A DNA stretch of 64,000 nucleotides from Vreelandella populi (GCF_003989825.1 NZ_RZHE01000011.1:1-64000); one strand, 5' to 3'. Positions 27,107 to 36,691 are shown, numbered from the stretch's first letter. The notes: generated by a model not told the origin, from the sequence alone. Made by a program: numbers and translations.

Positions 27107-29779
27107 TTAGCTGGTCAGCGGATTCGGCTTGTTAGCGTCAATGCCATATTTCTTCATGGCTTCGCCAACCTGCTTACGTTCAATCTCACCACGCTCAGCC
27201 AGCGCACGCAAAGCGGCTACGGTGACGAAGTAACGATCTACCTCAAAGAAGTAACGCAGCTTCTTACGCGTGTCCGAACGGCCATAGCCATCAGTACCCA
27301 GAACAGTATAGTCACCTGGCACCCAGGCACGTACCTGATCCGCATAGAGCTTCATGTAGTCAGTCGAAGCAATCACCGGGCCATCGCGACCTTCCAGACA
27401 TTTCGTGACGTGGGGCTTGTCGGCCTCCGCGTCCGGATTCAGGAAGGACTCACGCTCAAGCAGCAGCGCTTCACGACGCAGCTCGTTAAAGCTGGTCACG
27501 CTCCAGATGTCGGCGCCAATGCCCCAGTCGTTTTCCAGAAGCTCAGCCGCGGCTTCCACCTCACGCAGAATGGTGCCAGAACCCAACAGCTGAACGCGGC
27601 CCTTATCGCCCTTCGTTTCGCGCAGCAGGTACATACCTTTGACGATATCGTCGACCGGTACGTTCTCAAGCTCCGGATGCTCGTAGTTCTCGTTCATGAC
27701 GGTCAAGTAGTAGAAGCAGTTCTCTTTACCAGTGAACATGCGCTTCAAACCATCCTGAACGATGACGGCGACTTCGTGACCGTAAGTGGGGTCGTAGCTG
27801 CGGCAGTTGGGGATGGTAGACGCCTGGATCAGGCTGTGGCCATCCTGGTGCTGCAGACCTTCACCGTTAAGCGTGGTACGACCAGCAGTACCGCCCACCA
27901 TAAAGCCACGTGCCTGCAAGTCACCCGCGGCCCATGCCAGATCGCCAATACGCTGAAAACCAAACATGGAGTAGTAAATGTAAAATGGCAGCAGCGTGAC
28001 ATGGTTGTTGCTGTAGGAGGTTGCCGCCGCAATCCACGCTGACATCGCGCCTGCTTCAGTAATACCTTCTTCAAGGACCTGGCCTTTCTGGTCCTCGCGG
28101 TAGTACATGATCTGGCCTTTATCCATCGGCTCATACTTCTGGCCTTCGGCGGTATAAATGCCTAGCTGACGGAACATACCTTCCATACCGAAGGTACGCG
28201 CTTCATCAGGGATAATCGGTACGACCAGCTTGCCAAGCGTCTTATCTTTTACCAAACCATTGAGCACCCGCACAAAGGACATGGTGGTAGATACTTCGCG
28301 ACCTTTGGAGCCCGCCATTTGCGTGGCGAATGTCTTGTCTTCAAGCGTGGGAATTTCCAGCGCTTCGAAATCGCTTTTTCGGCTGGGCAGGTAGCCGTTC
28401 AAGCGCTCGCGCTGAAGGTGCATGTACTTGAGCTCGGGAGAATCGTCTTCCGGCTTGTAGTAAGGCACTTCCTTGAGCTGCTCATCAGTAAGCGGAATAC
28501 CGAAGCGGTCGCGGAATTTCCTCAGCGCCTCGTACTCCATGCTTTTCACTTGGTGCGCTTCGTTGGCTGCTTCGCCATCACCGCTACCCATACCGTAACC
28601 TTTCACGGTATGCGCCAGGATAACCGTCGGCTTACCGTTCGAGGAATTGACGGCTTCATGATAGGCCGCGTAAACCTTGAACGGGTCGTGTCCACCGCGG
28701 TTGAGCTTCCAGATATCTTCATCGGAAAGGTCTTTAACCATCTCTTCGGTTTCAGGATACTTGCCGAAGAAGTGCTCACGCGTGTATGCGCCGCCGTTGG
28801 CCTTGTAGTTCTGGTACTCACCGTCGACCGCTTCGTCCATACGCTTTTGAAGGAAGCCTTTCTTGTCCTTCTCAAACAGCGGATCCCAGTGACGGCCCCA
28901 GACAACCTTGATGACGTTCCAGCCAGCACCTCGGAAAACGCCTTCGAACTCATCCATGACACGCGAGTTACCGCGCACCGGACCGTCCAGACGCTGCAGG
29001 TTGCAGTTGATGACGAAGATCAGGTTATCCAGGTTCTCACGACCTGCCAAAGAGATGGCGCCTAAGGACTCCGGCTCATCGCACTCACCATCACCCATGA
29101 AGCACCAGATCTTGCGATCGTACATGTCCTTCATTTCGCGATGATGCAGGTACTTCATCACGTGGGCCTGATAGATCGCCTGGATCGGGCCAAGGCCCAT
29201 GGAAACAGTCGGGAACTGCCAGTAATCCGGCATCAGCCAGGGGTGCGGATAGGACGACAGGCCGTCGCCATCCACTTCCTGACGGAACTTGTCCATCTGC
29301 TCTTCAGACAGACGGCCTTCCAGGAAGGAGCGCGCGTAAATACCCGGCGCCACGTGGCCCTGGATGTAGATCAAGTCGCCGGCAAAATCGTCTTTAGGCG
29401 CGCGGAAGAAGTGGTTAAAGCCCACGTCGTAAAGGGTTGCCGATGACATGAAACTGGCAATGTGGCCGCCAAGCCCTGGGTTGGCCCGGTTATTACGAAT
29501 AACCTGAGCAATCGCGTTGTAGCGGATCAAAGAGCGGATACGACGCTCCATGAACAGATCGCCAGGCATCGGGGCTTCACGATGCAGTGGAATCGTGTTG
29601 CGATGCGGGGTTGTCACCGAGAAGGGTACCTTCATACCGTCACGGCGTAAGCGATCCGCCAGGCGGGTCATCAGGTAACGGGCGCGATCTTCGCCCTCAC
29701 GATCCAGTACCGATTCCAGGGATTCCAGCCACTCCGTGGTTTCGATCGGATCGAGATCTTCTCTTGTCTCCAGACTCAT
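27107..29779 (-). CDS. aceE: pyruvate dehydrogenase E1, homodimeric type
   Basis: 890 residues, close to the 887 of E. coli AceE. It uses thiamine diphosphate to decarboxylate pyruvate and acetylate the lipoyl groups of AceF. Seen: the ThDP motif GDGECDEPESLGAISLA... NLIFVINCNLQRLDGPV (quoted in parts) and the C-terminal LGTDGYGRSDTR block. The ATG at 29779 has GGAGAG upstream; the frame is open 96 bases further but that part lacks similarity to AceE. It is the first gene of aceEF, with a 380-base upstream region holding nested inverted repeats. Confidence 0.98.
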   Translation of the reverse strand: MSLETREDLDPIETTEWLESLESVLDREGEDRARYLMTRLADRLRRDGMKVPFSVTTPHRNTIPLHREAPMPGDLFMERRIRSLIRYNAIAQVIRNNRANPGLGGHIASFMSSATLYDVGFNHFFRAPKDDFAGDLIYIQGHVAPGIYARSFLEGRLSEEQMDKFRQEVDGDGLSSYPHPWLMPDYWQFPTVSMGLGPIQAIYQAHVMKYLHHREMKDMYDRKIWCFMGDGECDEPESLGAISLAGRENLDNLIFVINCNLQRLDGPVRGNSRVMDEFEGVFRGAGWNVIKVVWGRHWDPLFEKDKKGFLQKRMDEAVDGEYQNYKANGGAYTREHFFGKYPETEEMVKDLSDEDIWKLNRGGHDPFKVYAAYHEAVNSSNGKPTVILAHTVKGYGMGSGDGEAANEAHQVKSMEYEALRKFRDRFGIPLTDEQLKEVPYYKPEDDSPELKYMHLQRERLNGYLPSRKSDFEALEIPTLEDKTFATQMAGSKGREVSTTMSFVRVLNGLVKDKTLGKLVVPIIPDEARTFGMEGMFRQLGIYTAEGQKYEPMDKGQIMYYREDQKGQVLEEGITEAGAMSAWIAAATSYSNNHVTLLPFYIYYSMFGFQRIGDLAWAAGDLQARGFMVGGTAGRTTLNGEGLQHQDGHSLIQASTIPNCRSYDPTYGHEVAVIVQDGLKRMFTGKENCFYYLTVMNENYEHPELENVPVDDIVKGMYLLRETKGDKGRVQLLGSGTILREVEAAAELLENDWGIGADIWSVTSFNELRREALLLERESFLNPDAEADKPHVTKCLEGRDGPVIASTDYMKLYADQVRAWVPGDYTVLGTDGYGRSDTRKKLRYFFEVDRYFVTVAALRALAERGEIERKQVGEAMKKYGIDANKPNPLTS

Positions 29780-30161
29780 AGAGGTCTCTCCGAATGACGA
29801 TAAATGACATGAGCCCCGCCAACCCAGTTGGGCTTGGGGCGGCTGCGATGATTGGTGGCCACCGCAGAAAAGCATTTGCGCGGTAACGCTAACGGTATTT
29901 TAGCTCTACATTCAATGAGCTACAGTAATCTGAATGTAGTAAAGCTACACAAATGTCGTAAAAGTTAGCCTTTTGTATATAGGAAGATACCGCAAAGTCG
30001 TCACGCTGCCAATTCTAGAACAGAGGAAAAGACTATCGAAAACAAACTATTGCACCGCAACATTAGCAATTTCAAAAATTGTTTCCAGACCCGCCACTAA
30101 TTCATAGTGTAACTAAACTACCGTTTTATTCTCTTATTGGTGAATAACTTAACCCACATCT
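29780..30161. other. gene-free region upstream of aceE
   Basis: About 380 bases without a credible gene, between the aceE start and the ampD stop, both on the minus strand. It is AT-rich in the middle and should hold the aceEF promoter. A set of overlapping inverted repeats is found at 29901-29939. No E. coli-type PdhR box (AATTGGT-N3-ACCAATT) is visible. Confidence 0.7.
29901..29939. promoter_or_regulatory. nested inverted repeats upstream of aceE, possible operator
   Basis: Two exact inverted repeats interlock. CTACATTCA (29906-29914) pairs with TGAATGTAG (29931-29939) across 16 bases. TAGCTC (29901-29906) pairs with GAGCTA (29918-29923). AGCTACA also occurs twice as a direct repeat, from 29919 and from 29943. 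They lie 120-160 bases ahead of the aceE start codon, a sensible place for control by a dimeric regulator or for alternative RNA structures. Confidence 0.45.
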
Positions 30162-30749
30162 TTAAAGCGCATCAACGCTATTTATGTTCAATAATTGATA
30201 AAAATATGCCCAATCAAATGCAGGCCCTGGGTCCGTTTTGCGCAGCGGCGCGACACGGGCATGGCTGGTAATTCGTGAAATGTTAAGCGCTGGATAGCGG
30301 GTTCTCAGCCATGTCACGACCTCAACCAGCGTATGATACTGAGCCTTGGTAAACGGTGTGGTGTCGTCGCCTTCAAGCTCAATGCCTAGCGAAAAATCGT
30401 TGAGCGCCTGACGCCATTCCATTCGCTGCTTATCCCACCATCTTGAGCGCCCCGCGTGCCATGCGCGCTGATCTGTATCAACAAATTGCACGCATTCACC
30501 ATCGCGCCGAATCAGAAAATGCGCTGAAACGCGAAGGTGCGCAATAGCGGTAAAATAGGGATGCTCATCTGCGGCTAGCTGATTGGTGAATAGCGCTTCA
30601 ATAGCCGGACCGCTAAATTGGCCCGGTGGCAGACTGATCGCGTGCAGTACCAATAAGGACACTTCATCCGTGGGCCGCGGGTCGCAGTTAGGTGATGCCA
30701 CCTTTCGTGCCTGCTTGTACCACCCGTCTGGCTTCTCGTTATCAATCAC
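30162..30749 (-). CDS. ampD: 1,6-anhydro-N-acetylmuramyl-L-alanine amidase
   Basis: 195 residues from the chosen start. AmpD is a cytosolic zinc amidase that cuts the peptide from anhydro-muropeptides in cell-wall recycling. The zinc ligands are H36 (LLVLHAISLPPGQF), H163 and D173 (TSHARVAPLRKTDPGPAFDW), with the ten-residue spacing of AmpD. The start is a GTG at 30749 behind AAGGAG; another GTG at 30785 is in frame but without a good ribosome-binding site and would make the protein unusually long. It is divergent from nadC, as in Pseudomonas. In other bacteria, loss of AmpD raises AmpC beta-lactamase. Confidence 0.95.
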   Translation of the reverse strand: MIDNEKPDGWYKQARKVASPNCDPRPTDEVSLLVLHAISLPPGQFSGPAIEALFTNQLAADEHPYFTAIAHLRVSAHFLIRRDGECVQFVDTDQRAWHAGRSRWWDKQRMEWRQALNDFSLGIELEGDDTTPFTKAQYHTLVEVVTWLRTRYPALNISRITSHARVAPLRKTDPGPAFDWAYFYQLLNINSVDAL

Positions 30750-30842
30750 GCGCAAGGTCTCCTTTCGGTTGGCACGTACTTTCACTGCTCTCTTTTACTA
30801 TAATGCCGGTCACACTTGACGATGCCCAGAGAACTCACTGCT

Positions 30843-31697
30843 ATGAATGATCAGAATGCGCTTGCTGAAGAGATCCGCCTCTGCGCTGCTCGCCTGCTGG
30901 CTGAAGACGTAGGCAGTGGCGATATTACCGCCCAGCTAATCCCCGAAAACCAGTGGGCAACGGCCAAGGTTATTACTCGCGAAGCATCCGTGCTATGCGG
31001 CACGGCCTGGGTCGAAGAGATATTTCGCCAACTAAACGAGCGCGTCACCCTGCGTTGGCAGGCCGCCGACGGTGATCGACTGGATGCTGGGCAGTGTTTT
31101 CTGGAAATTGAAGGCCCTGCACGCAGCCTGCTGACCGGCGAGCGCGCCGCGCTGAACGTGCTGCAAACGCTATCGGCGACCGCCACCACAACGCGTACCT
31201 ATGTGGACTTGATGGCAGGCACTGGAGCACGTTTGCTGGATACCCGGAAAACGCTTCCCGGCCTGCGCCTGGCACAAAAGTATGCGGTTACCTGCGGTGG
31301 CGGGCACAATCACCGCATTGGCCTGTGGGACGCGTTTTTGATCAAAGAGAACCATATCGCAGCCTGCGGCGGCATTCAGGCGGCTGTTGCCCAGGCGCGG
31401 ACGCTTGCGCCCAAGCTACCGGTCGAGGTTGAAGTCGAAACCTTCGAAGAATTGGATCAGGCGCTTGCAGCTGGCGCCGACATCATCATGCTGGACAACT
31501 TTGCCCTGGAAGATCTACACGTGGCCGTTGAGCTCAACGGCGGCCGAGCCACCCTTGAGGCATCGGGTAACGTGGACGCCACTACGCTTAAAGCTATTGC
31601 CGATACCGGTGTTGACTGTATTTCCAGCGGCGCACTTACTAAAGATGTTAAATCAATCGATCTTTCCATGCGCATTACCCAGACGTTCAACGTTTAA
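30843..31697 (+). CDS. nadC: nicotinate-nucleotide pyrophosphorylase (carboxylating)
   Basis: 284 residues. NadC converts quinolinate and PRPP to nicotinate mononucleotide in NAD synthesis. Seen: [22 protein letters not shown] (substrate site), [20 protein letters not shown] (quoted in part), [11 protein letters not shown] and the C-terminal [13 protein letters not shown]. The start is the ATG at 30843 with only a weak AGAG upstream. Earlier in-frame ATG (30822) and TTG (30816) codons exist. nadA, which makes quinolinate, lies at 39.8-40.8 kb; nadB is not in the window. Confidence 0.96.
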   Translation: MNDQNALAEEIRLCAARLLAEDVGSGDITAQLIPENQWATAKVITREASVLCGTAWVEEIFRQLNERVTLRWQAADGDRLDAGQCFLEIEGPARSLLTGERAALNVLQTLSATATTTRTYVDLMAGTGARLLDTRKTLPGLRLAQKYAVTCGGGHNHRIGLWDAFLIKENHIAACGGIQAAVAQARTLAPKLPVEVEVETFEELDQALAAGADIIMLDNFALEDLHVAVELNGGRATLEASGNVDATTLKAIADTGVDCISSGALTKDVKSIDLSMRITQTFNV

Positions 31698-31710
31698 CAT
31701 TTAGCCCAGG

Positions 31711-32241
31711 CTAGGTCTCAATGGCGCTTAACCGCTTTTCCAGCCGGTAACGCTTCAACGACTCACCGCTGCGCTCGACCCACTGCTCGCCCAGGCTTTC
31801 CCATCCACGGCGCAGCAGTCGGTCAAACAGCACCAGGCTTGCTTCAATCTCTACCCGGTCGACGCCTTGCTCCAGCAGTATTCGCTCGGCATGAATCAAT
31901 AGGGTGGTGCCTATTCCGCGGCCATTGAGCGACGGCCAGACATACAGCGTCTCAATACGCCCTTTAGCAATATCCAACTCAAGAAAGCCAACGCAACGTC
32001 CGTCGCATACAGCAACCAGTGTTGTGTAAAGTGCTTGGCGAGCCGCCCAGGCGCTAGCCTCACGGGGGAGCGCATTGGCCCAAGCACGCCGCTGGCTCAA
32101 TTCATAGTGGCTAGCCGCGCCCTGCATGACCGCATGGTAAAACACTTCGGCCTGGTCCGAGGCGTCACGCATTAGCGCCGCGCGGTAAGTCACGCGGGGG
32201 GTGGGCGCTTTAGGCGCAGAAAGCTGCTCGGTGGTTGGCAT
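31711..32241 (-). CDS. GNAT-family N-acetyltransferase
   Basis: 176 residues with the GNAT core. A beta strand RIETLYVWPSLNGRGIGTTLL carries the acetyl-CoA-binding R/Q-x-x-G-x-G/A-type loop (NGRGIG). A later strand-helix (VEIEASLVLFDRLLRRGWE) matches the usual LFYERLGF-like end. The substrate cannot be named. The start is divergent from trmO and the 3' end faces nadC only 13 bases away. Confidence 0.87.
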   Translation of the reverse strand: MPTTEQLSAPKAPTPRVTYRAALMRDASDQAEVFYHAVMQGAASHYELSQRRAWANALPREASAWAARQALYTTLVAVCDGRCVGFLELDIAKGRIETLYVWPSLNGRGIGTTLLIHAERILLEQGVDRVEIEASLVLFDRLLRRGWESLGEQWVERSGESLKRYRLEKRLSAIET

Positions 32242-32376
32242 GCATCACCTCTACGCTAATGTCGAAAGGAAGGTTACCTGTGGTGCTCGGCGCATGACGC
32301 CAGGCTACTGGATACCTAGTCTGCTTTATACCTAGGTTGCTTTATACTAAGGGCACCTATCTCAGCATAAGGCAGT

Positions 32377-33111
32377 ATGATGCGCAACGCCCGCCAATGT
32401 GCACCCTTTACATTAACGACCATTGGTTATGTTGAGAGCGACTATCCAGACAAGTTTGGCATTCCCCGCCAGCCGGGCCTGGCGCCAGCAGCTGATGCTT
32501 CTCTTGTACTGGTGCCGCCCTATAACGATCCGCTAACCGTGCGCGGCTTGGAAGACTTTAGCCACCTTTGGGTGTCTTTTATTTTTCACCAGAGCCCCGA
32601 GCGCTGGACGCCACTGGTACGCCCGCCCCGGCTGGGCGGCAATCGCAAGGTAGGTGTATTTGCCAGCCGCAGCACGCACCGCCCTAACCGGCTGGGGCTG
32701 TCGCTGGTGAAGCTTGCCGGTATTGAAGCCCGGCACGGCGTGCGCTTGAAACTTGAAGGCTGCGACCTGGTAAACGGTACGCCGGTGGTAGACATCAAAC
32801 CCTACCTGCCTTGGGCGGAGGCACGCCCTGATGCCAGCGCTGGCTTTGCGCCCGAGGCGCCAGCCCTTTTGAACGTAAGCTTTAGCCAAGACGCACTGGA
32901 AACGCTGACAATGCGTGCCGACAGCACTACCCTGCACGCTTTAATCACCCAAGTGCTGGGTCAGGACCCTCGTCCCGCCTATAAGCGTGCTGAAGAGAGC
33001 GGGCGCGTCTACGGCGTGCGCCTACGCGACGTGGATGTGAAATTTTGCGCCTTGCAAAACGACGAAGCCACCACGTTGAACGTGGTGGCTATCGACTTGG
33101 CCACAGAGTAG
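32377..33111 (+). CDS. trmO: tRNA (N6-threonylcarbamoyladenosine(37)-N6)-methyltransferase TrmO
   Basis: 244 residues. TrmO adds a methyl group to t6A37 of tRNA-Thr using SAM. The N terminus reads TIGYVESDYPDKFGIPRQPG, the hallmark of the TsaA/TrmO (UPF0066) beta-barrel family. It is followed by VGVFASRSTHRPNRLGLS and DIKPYLPW, both conserved. The length and C-terminal domain match YaeB of E. coli. The last 46 bases of the gene contain a perfect 11-base-pair hairpin facing the convergent purC gene. Confidence 0.96.
   Translation: MMRNARQCAPFTLTTIGYVESDYPDKFGIPRQPGLAPAADASLVLVPPYNDPLTVRGLEDFSHLWVSFIFHQSPERWTPLVRPPRLGGNRKVGVFASRSTHRPNRLGLSLVKLAGIEARHGVRLKLEGCDLVNGTPVVDIKPYLPWAEARPDASAGFAPEAPALLNVSFSQDALETLTMRADSTTLHALITQVLGQDPRPAYKRAEESGRVYGVRLRDVDVKFCALQNDEATTLNVVAIDLATE
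33066..33090 (-). terminator. perfect hairpin inside the 3' end of trmO, possible purC terminator
   Basis: AGCCACCACGT, loop TGA, ACGTGGTGGCT: an exact 11-base stem within trmO coding sequence, starting about 32 bases past the purC stop on the minus strand. On that strand TTCGTCG and then TTTT follow the stem. With only 10 bases between the two stop codons, this is the only visible terminator candidate for purC. Confidence 0.55.
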
Positions 33112-33121
33112 CGCAATCAGT

Positions 33122-33838
33122 TTAAGCGGGGAAAGTGATGCCCAAACGGCGGCCGACTTCCTCGTAGGCTTCGATCACGCCGCCCAGGCCTTGGCGGAAG
33201 CGGTCTTTATCCAGCTTCTCGCGGGTGTTGGCATCCCACAGGCGGCAGCCATCCGGCGAAAACTCATCGCCCAGCACCACTTCGCCCTTGAAGATGCCAA
33301 ACTCAAGCTTGTAGTCCACCAGCAGCATATCGCCTTCGGCAAACAGGTGCTTGAGTACATGGTTGACCTTGAAGGTGAGCGTCTTCATCTTGGTCAGTTG
33401 CTCAGGCGTTGCCCAGCCAAAGGTTTCCGCCAGCGATTCGTTGATCATCGGATCGCCCTTCTCGTCGTTCTTCAAGAACAGCTCAAAGGTCGGCGGCGTC
33501 AGTGCAATGCCTTCTTCAACACCCAGGCGCTTCACCAGACCGCCAGCGGCAATATTGCGCACCACACACTCTACCGGGATCATCTGCATTTTTTTCACGA
33601 GACTTTCAGTAGGTGAAAGCTGCTTTTCAAAATGCGTAGGAATACCCGCTTCCTGCAAGCGCTCCATAATGAACGCGTTGAAGATGTTGTTCACCATCCC
33701 TTTACGGGCAAGGGCTTCTTTCTTCTTGCCATCAAACGCGCTGGTGTCATCACGAAAATGCAGCACCAGCAGGTCCGGATCATCGGTGGTATATACAGAC
33801 TTTGCCTTGCCGGCATAGAGTTCTTGGCGCTTTTCCAT
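33122..33838 (-). CDS. purC: phosphoribosylaminoimidazole-succinocarboxamide synthase
   Basis: 238 residues. SAICAR synthetase joins CAIR and aspartate with ATP in purine synthesis. Seen: the N-terminal [35 protein letters not shown] and DYKLEFG, all characteristic. The ATG at 33838 has GGAG six bases upstream and gives the standard N terminus; the frame is open 21 bases further. It follows bamC on the same strand after about 30 bases, in the conserved dapA-bamC-purC order. It converges on trmO. Confidence 0.98.
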   Translation of the reverse strand: MEKRQELYAGKAKSVYTTDDPDLLVLHFRDDTSAFDGKKKEALARKGMVNNIFNAFIMERLQEAGIPTHFEKQLSPTESLVKKMQMIPVECVVRNIAAGGLVKRLGVEEGIALTPPTFELFLKNDEKGDPMINESLAETFGWATPEQLTKMKTLTFKVNHVLKHLFAEGDMLLVDYKLEFGIFKGEVVLGDEFSPDGCRLWDANTREKLDKDRFRQGLGGVIEAYEEVGRRLGITFPA

Positions 33839-33868
33839 GAGAGCTCCGAAGGGGATCAAGTAAACGGG

Positions 33869-34855
33869 TTAACGTAAATAGCTTGCGACACGCTCGATCA
33901 GCTCACGCTGATCGTCGGCGGTGAACACCCGCTCGCTGGCGTTGACGGCACGCAGAACGGTCTGGTTACCATCCGGCTGCAGAATCAGGCGTATTTCTTG
34001 TGGCATCTGGCGCACGTCCCGACTGAAGACGACCTGCAGCGGATTGCGGCCGCGTTCGGTCTCAGTCATGTAATCAACCAGAAACTCGTAGTTTTCAGGG
34101 TGGGTGGCCAGTAGGTTACGCTCACCTTCCCGGGTAAAGTCCAGGGCCAGGTAGTGGTTCAGCTCGGCCCATACACGGTCGACCGGCTGAGGGATAACAG
34201 CCTCCCAGTCGTCACCTTGCTGGCGGATCTGCAGCGTTTGCTGCGTATTAAGGCGCTGCGCGTTCCAGGAAGAAGCCACGCTTTGCGATGCGCTGCGAGC
34301 GCCTAGGTACTCTTCTAGGGCGTCCAGGCAGTTCGCTACAGTCTGACCACCGCGCTCACAACGTACCTCACTGCTGCCCGCGCGCATGGCGCTTTGCAAG
34401 CGCAGGTCAGCCTGGGAAGTAGTAATCAAGCCCTGCGATACATCGCTTTGCTGCACGCCAAGCTGACGACTATGCGCAAAGGCTTCCAACTGCGGCCAAA
34501 CGGCCCCTGTATTGGCGGCGATGACCAACCAGCTTTGATCACCTACCTGACGGCGCTCAACGTATTCAGACTCCAAGCCACTGCCAATGGCCAGCGACTG
34601 GGGCGGGCGTATTTCTGCCGCTTCCTTGATACGCGCGCCCTGTACGGCCGCTTGAGGAACGGGTAAGGCATCCTGATAGCGCTGAGCATTGCGGGTCTCG
34701 GGCAGCACCAGAGGCGGGGCCGGGGCAGCTTCCGTGTAGTCCAGGTTGCGGTCGTGGTAATAACCATCGCGCGCGCACCCAGCCAGGGTGACAGCCGTTA
34801 CGAGTGCCAGCGGTATCCATTTTAGCGCACGTTTTTCAAGCACAGAGCTCATCAA
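33869..34855 (-). CDS. bamC: outer-membrane assembly lipoprotein BamC
   Basis: 328 residues. BamC (NlpB) is a lipoprotein of the BAM complex that inserts beta-barrel proteins in the outer membrane. A signal peptide ends in the lipobox LAGC with C27 as the lipidated residue. A proline-rich unstructured stretch (about 38-60) follows, then two domains. The gene lies between dapA and purC, which is the standard location and the best support for the name, since BamC sequences diverge strongly. Confidence 0.92.
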   Translation of the reverse strand: MMSSVLEKRALKWIPLALVTAVTLAGCARDGYYHDRNLDYTEAAPAPPLVLPETRNAQRYQDALPVPQAAVQGARIKEAAEIRPPQSLAIGSGLESEYVERRQVGDQSWLVIAANTGAVWPQLEAFAHSRQLGVQQSDVSQGLITTSQADLRLQSAMRAGSSEVRCERGGQTVANCLDALEEYLGARSASQSVASSWNAQRLNTQQTLQIRQQGDDWEAVIPQPVDRVWAELNHYLALDFTREGERNLLATHPENYEFLVDYMTETERGRNPLQVVFSRDVRQMPQEIRLILQPDGNQTVLRAVNASERVFTADDQRELIERVASYLR

Positions 34856-34944
34856 GCCACCTTAACAGTCAACAAATCAGCTGCCCGACACACCTCGAGT
34901 GCGCCGGGCAGCAAAAGGTATCGCGCCGGGGTAATGGAAGAGCA

Positions 34945-35829
34945 TTACTCCTCGATCACACCCGCCATTTGCATCGCTTCACTCACAGTGGCGTGGTATT
35001 TATCAGACAGCCACGTCAATGGCAAACGAATCCCCGCATCCATATAGCCCATGCGGTTAAGCGCCCATTTTACCGGGATGGGGTTCGACTCAACGCCCAG
35101 ATTGGTATGTAGCGGCATTAAGCGGGTATTGATTTGATGCGCTTTATCAGCATCTCCAGCAACAGCGGCCGCACACAGTTCATGCATCGCCTTCGGGGCA
35201 ACGTTTGCAGTGACGGAAATATCGCCATGCCCACCCATCAGCATAAAGTCGCAGGCGGTTGCATCATCACCTGAGTAGAGCATGAAATCGCTGCCTTTCA
35301 AGCGAGCAATTAGATCTTCTGCGCGCTCAAGGTTCCCGGTCGCATCTTTCAAGCCAATAATGTTGTCCACACCGGCTAGGCGTACCACGGTTTCATTGTA
35401 CAGATCAGAGCAGGTACGGCCCGGTACGTTATACATGATGACCGGCAGCTTGCTGCCTTCTGCCACGGCTTTGAAATGCTGGTACAAGCCTTCCTGCGTC
35501 GGCTTGTTGTAATACGGGCACACTGACAAGCAGTAATCAGCGCCTACTTCGCTGGCGTAACGGGCAAGTTCCACGGCTTCCGAAGTCGCGTTGGCTCCTG
35601 TCCCGGCAATCACCGGAATACGGCCGTTAACTTCCTCGACCACGCTTCTGATCACGTCAAAGTGCTCGGCAAATGACATGGTCGTTGGCTCGCCCGTGGT
35701 GCCTGCGGCCACAATACCGTCAGTCCCGTTCTCAAGGTGGAAATTTACCAGACGACGAAGCGCCTCCCAGTCGATGTCGCCATTGACTTTCATCGGCGTC
35801 GCCAGGGCGACGATGCTGCCTGTGATCAT
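34945..35829 (-). CDS. dapA: 4-hydroxy-tetrahydrodipicolinate synthase
   Basis: 294 residues. DapA condenses pyruvate with aspartate semialdehyde, the first committed step to lysine and diaminopimelate. Seen: [14 protein letters not shown], catalytic Y133 in MYNVPGRT, and Schiff-base K161 in [10 protein letters not shown], at the same positions as in E. coli. The ATG at 35829 gives the standard MITGSIVAL start; GAGG lies upstream. It is first in dapA-bamC-purC. gcvR, often found just upstream of dapA in Pseudomonas, is absent here. Confidence 0.98.
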   Translation of the reverse strand: MITGSIVALATPMKVNGDIDWEALRRLVNFHLENGTDGIVAAGTTGEPTTMSFAEHFDVIRSVVEEVNGRIPVIAGTGANATSEAVELARYASEVGADYCLSVCPYYNKPTQEGLYQHFKAVAEGSKLPVIMYNVPGRTCSDLYNETVVRLAGVDNIIGLKDATGNLERAEDLIARLKGSDFMLYSGDDATACDFMLMGGHGDISVTANVAPKAMHELCAAAVAGDADKAHQINTRLMPLHTNLGVESNPIPVKWALNRMGYMDAGIRLPLTWLSDKYHATVSEAMQMAGVIEE

Positions 35830-36081
35830 CCGTTTATTCCTCACCTGCAAAATTATGAAATCAAGCCCAACACGGGTAGTGAGACAAGGAGTCGAACTGC
35901 TGACTAAAGCAACAGTATTATCGCCCTTTTGGGCTTACAGAGGGTAAATGGTACTCAGGCGATTCATGCCTGTACAGCGCAAACCGCTGTGAGTTTGTGA
36001 CGCATGCCTCTTGCACCTTTGACATGCAGCCTCAGGTTGCGTGTAATCACCCCAACCTACTGCCAACGATAAGGAGTTTCC

Positions 36082-36558
36082 ATGAGCCTTGAAATAGGCC
36101 AGCCTGTAGCTGATTTTTCTGCCAGCGCTACCGGTAATACCACCGTAACGCTATCGGAGCTACGCGGTAAACAGGTCGTTATCTACTTTTACCCTAAAGC
36201 CAGTACGCCGGGATGCACCACCGAGGGCGGCGACTTTCGTGACCGTAAAACCGCATTCGATGAAGCCAATACCGTTATTCTGGGTGTCTCGCGAGACAGC
36301 TTGCGTGCCCAGGAAAACTTCAAGGCCAAGCAAGATTTCAACTTTGCGTTGATTTCTGACAAGGATGAAACGGTCTGCGCACACTTTGATGTGATCAAAC
36401 TCAAGAAAATGTACGGTAAAGAGCATCTGGGGATTGAGCGTAGCACTTTCTTGATCGATGCAGACGGCAAACTGGCTAATGAATGGCGTGGCGTTAAAGT
36501 ACCGGGCCATGTTGATGAAGTACTGGCAGCGGCGCAAGCGCTCAACGCCAACCGCTAA
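36082..36558 (+). CDS. bcp: Bcp/PrxQ-type thiol peroxidase, one-cysteine variant
   Basis: 158 residues. This peroxiredoxin reduces peroxides and is thioredoxin dependent in E. coli. The peroxidatic C45 is present in STPGCTTE. The resolving cysteine that E. coli Bcp has five residues later is glycine here (G50). A later cysteine lies in DETVCAHF. The protein therefore resembles the 1-Cys or alternative-resolution PrxQ class. A GATAAGGAG sequence precedes the ATG. It stands alone upstream of perM, which is transcribed toward it. Confidence 0.93.
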   Translation: MSLEIGQPVADFSASATGNTTVTLSELRGKQVVIYFYPKASTPGCTTEGGDFRDRKTAFDEANTVILGVSRDSLRAQENFKAKQDFNFALISDKDETVCAHFDVIKLKKMYGKEHLGIERSTFLIDADGKLANEWRGVKVPGHVDEVLAAAQALNANR

Positions 36559-36565
36559 TCAATAA

Positions 36566-36593
36566 CGCCCGCCGGTTTCTAACCGAGCGGGCG
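36566..36593 (+). terminator. hairpin after bcp
   Basis: GCCCGCCGGTT, loop TCT, AACCG, one bulged A, then GCGGGC. The stem is strong but no T-run follows. It lies eight bases past the bcp stop codon, between bcp and the convergent perM gene. Confidence 0.5.
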
Positions 36594-36691
36594 CAACGTC
36601 TGGCCATTAAAGCCTACCTATTTATCTGCTCTTATCTATTTATCCATAAAACGCAATAACACACCGCGCTTTCCAGCCGCCTGCATGCGGT

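Noticed and set aside
35860..35950. tRNA-like T-loop (GTTCGAC on the minus strand) upstream of dapA
   Set aside because: The flanking five-base arms do not pair, and no acceptor or anticodon arm can be built.
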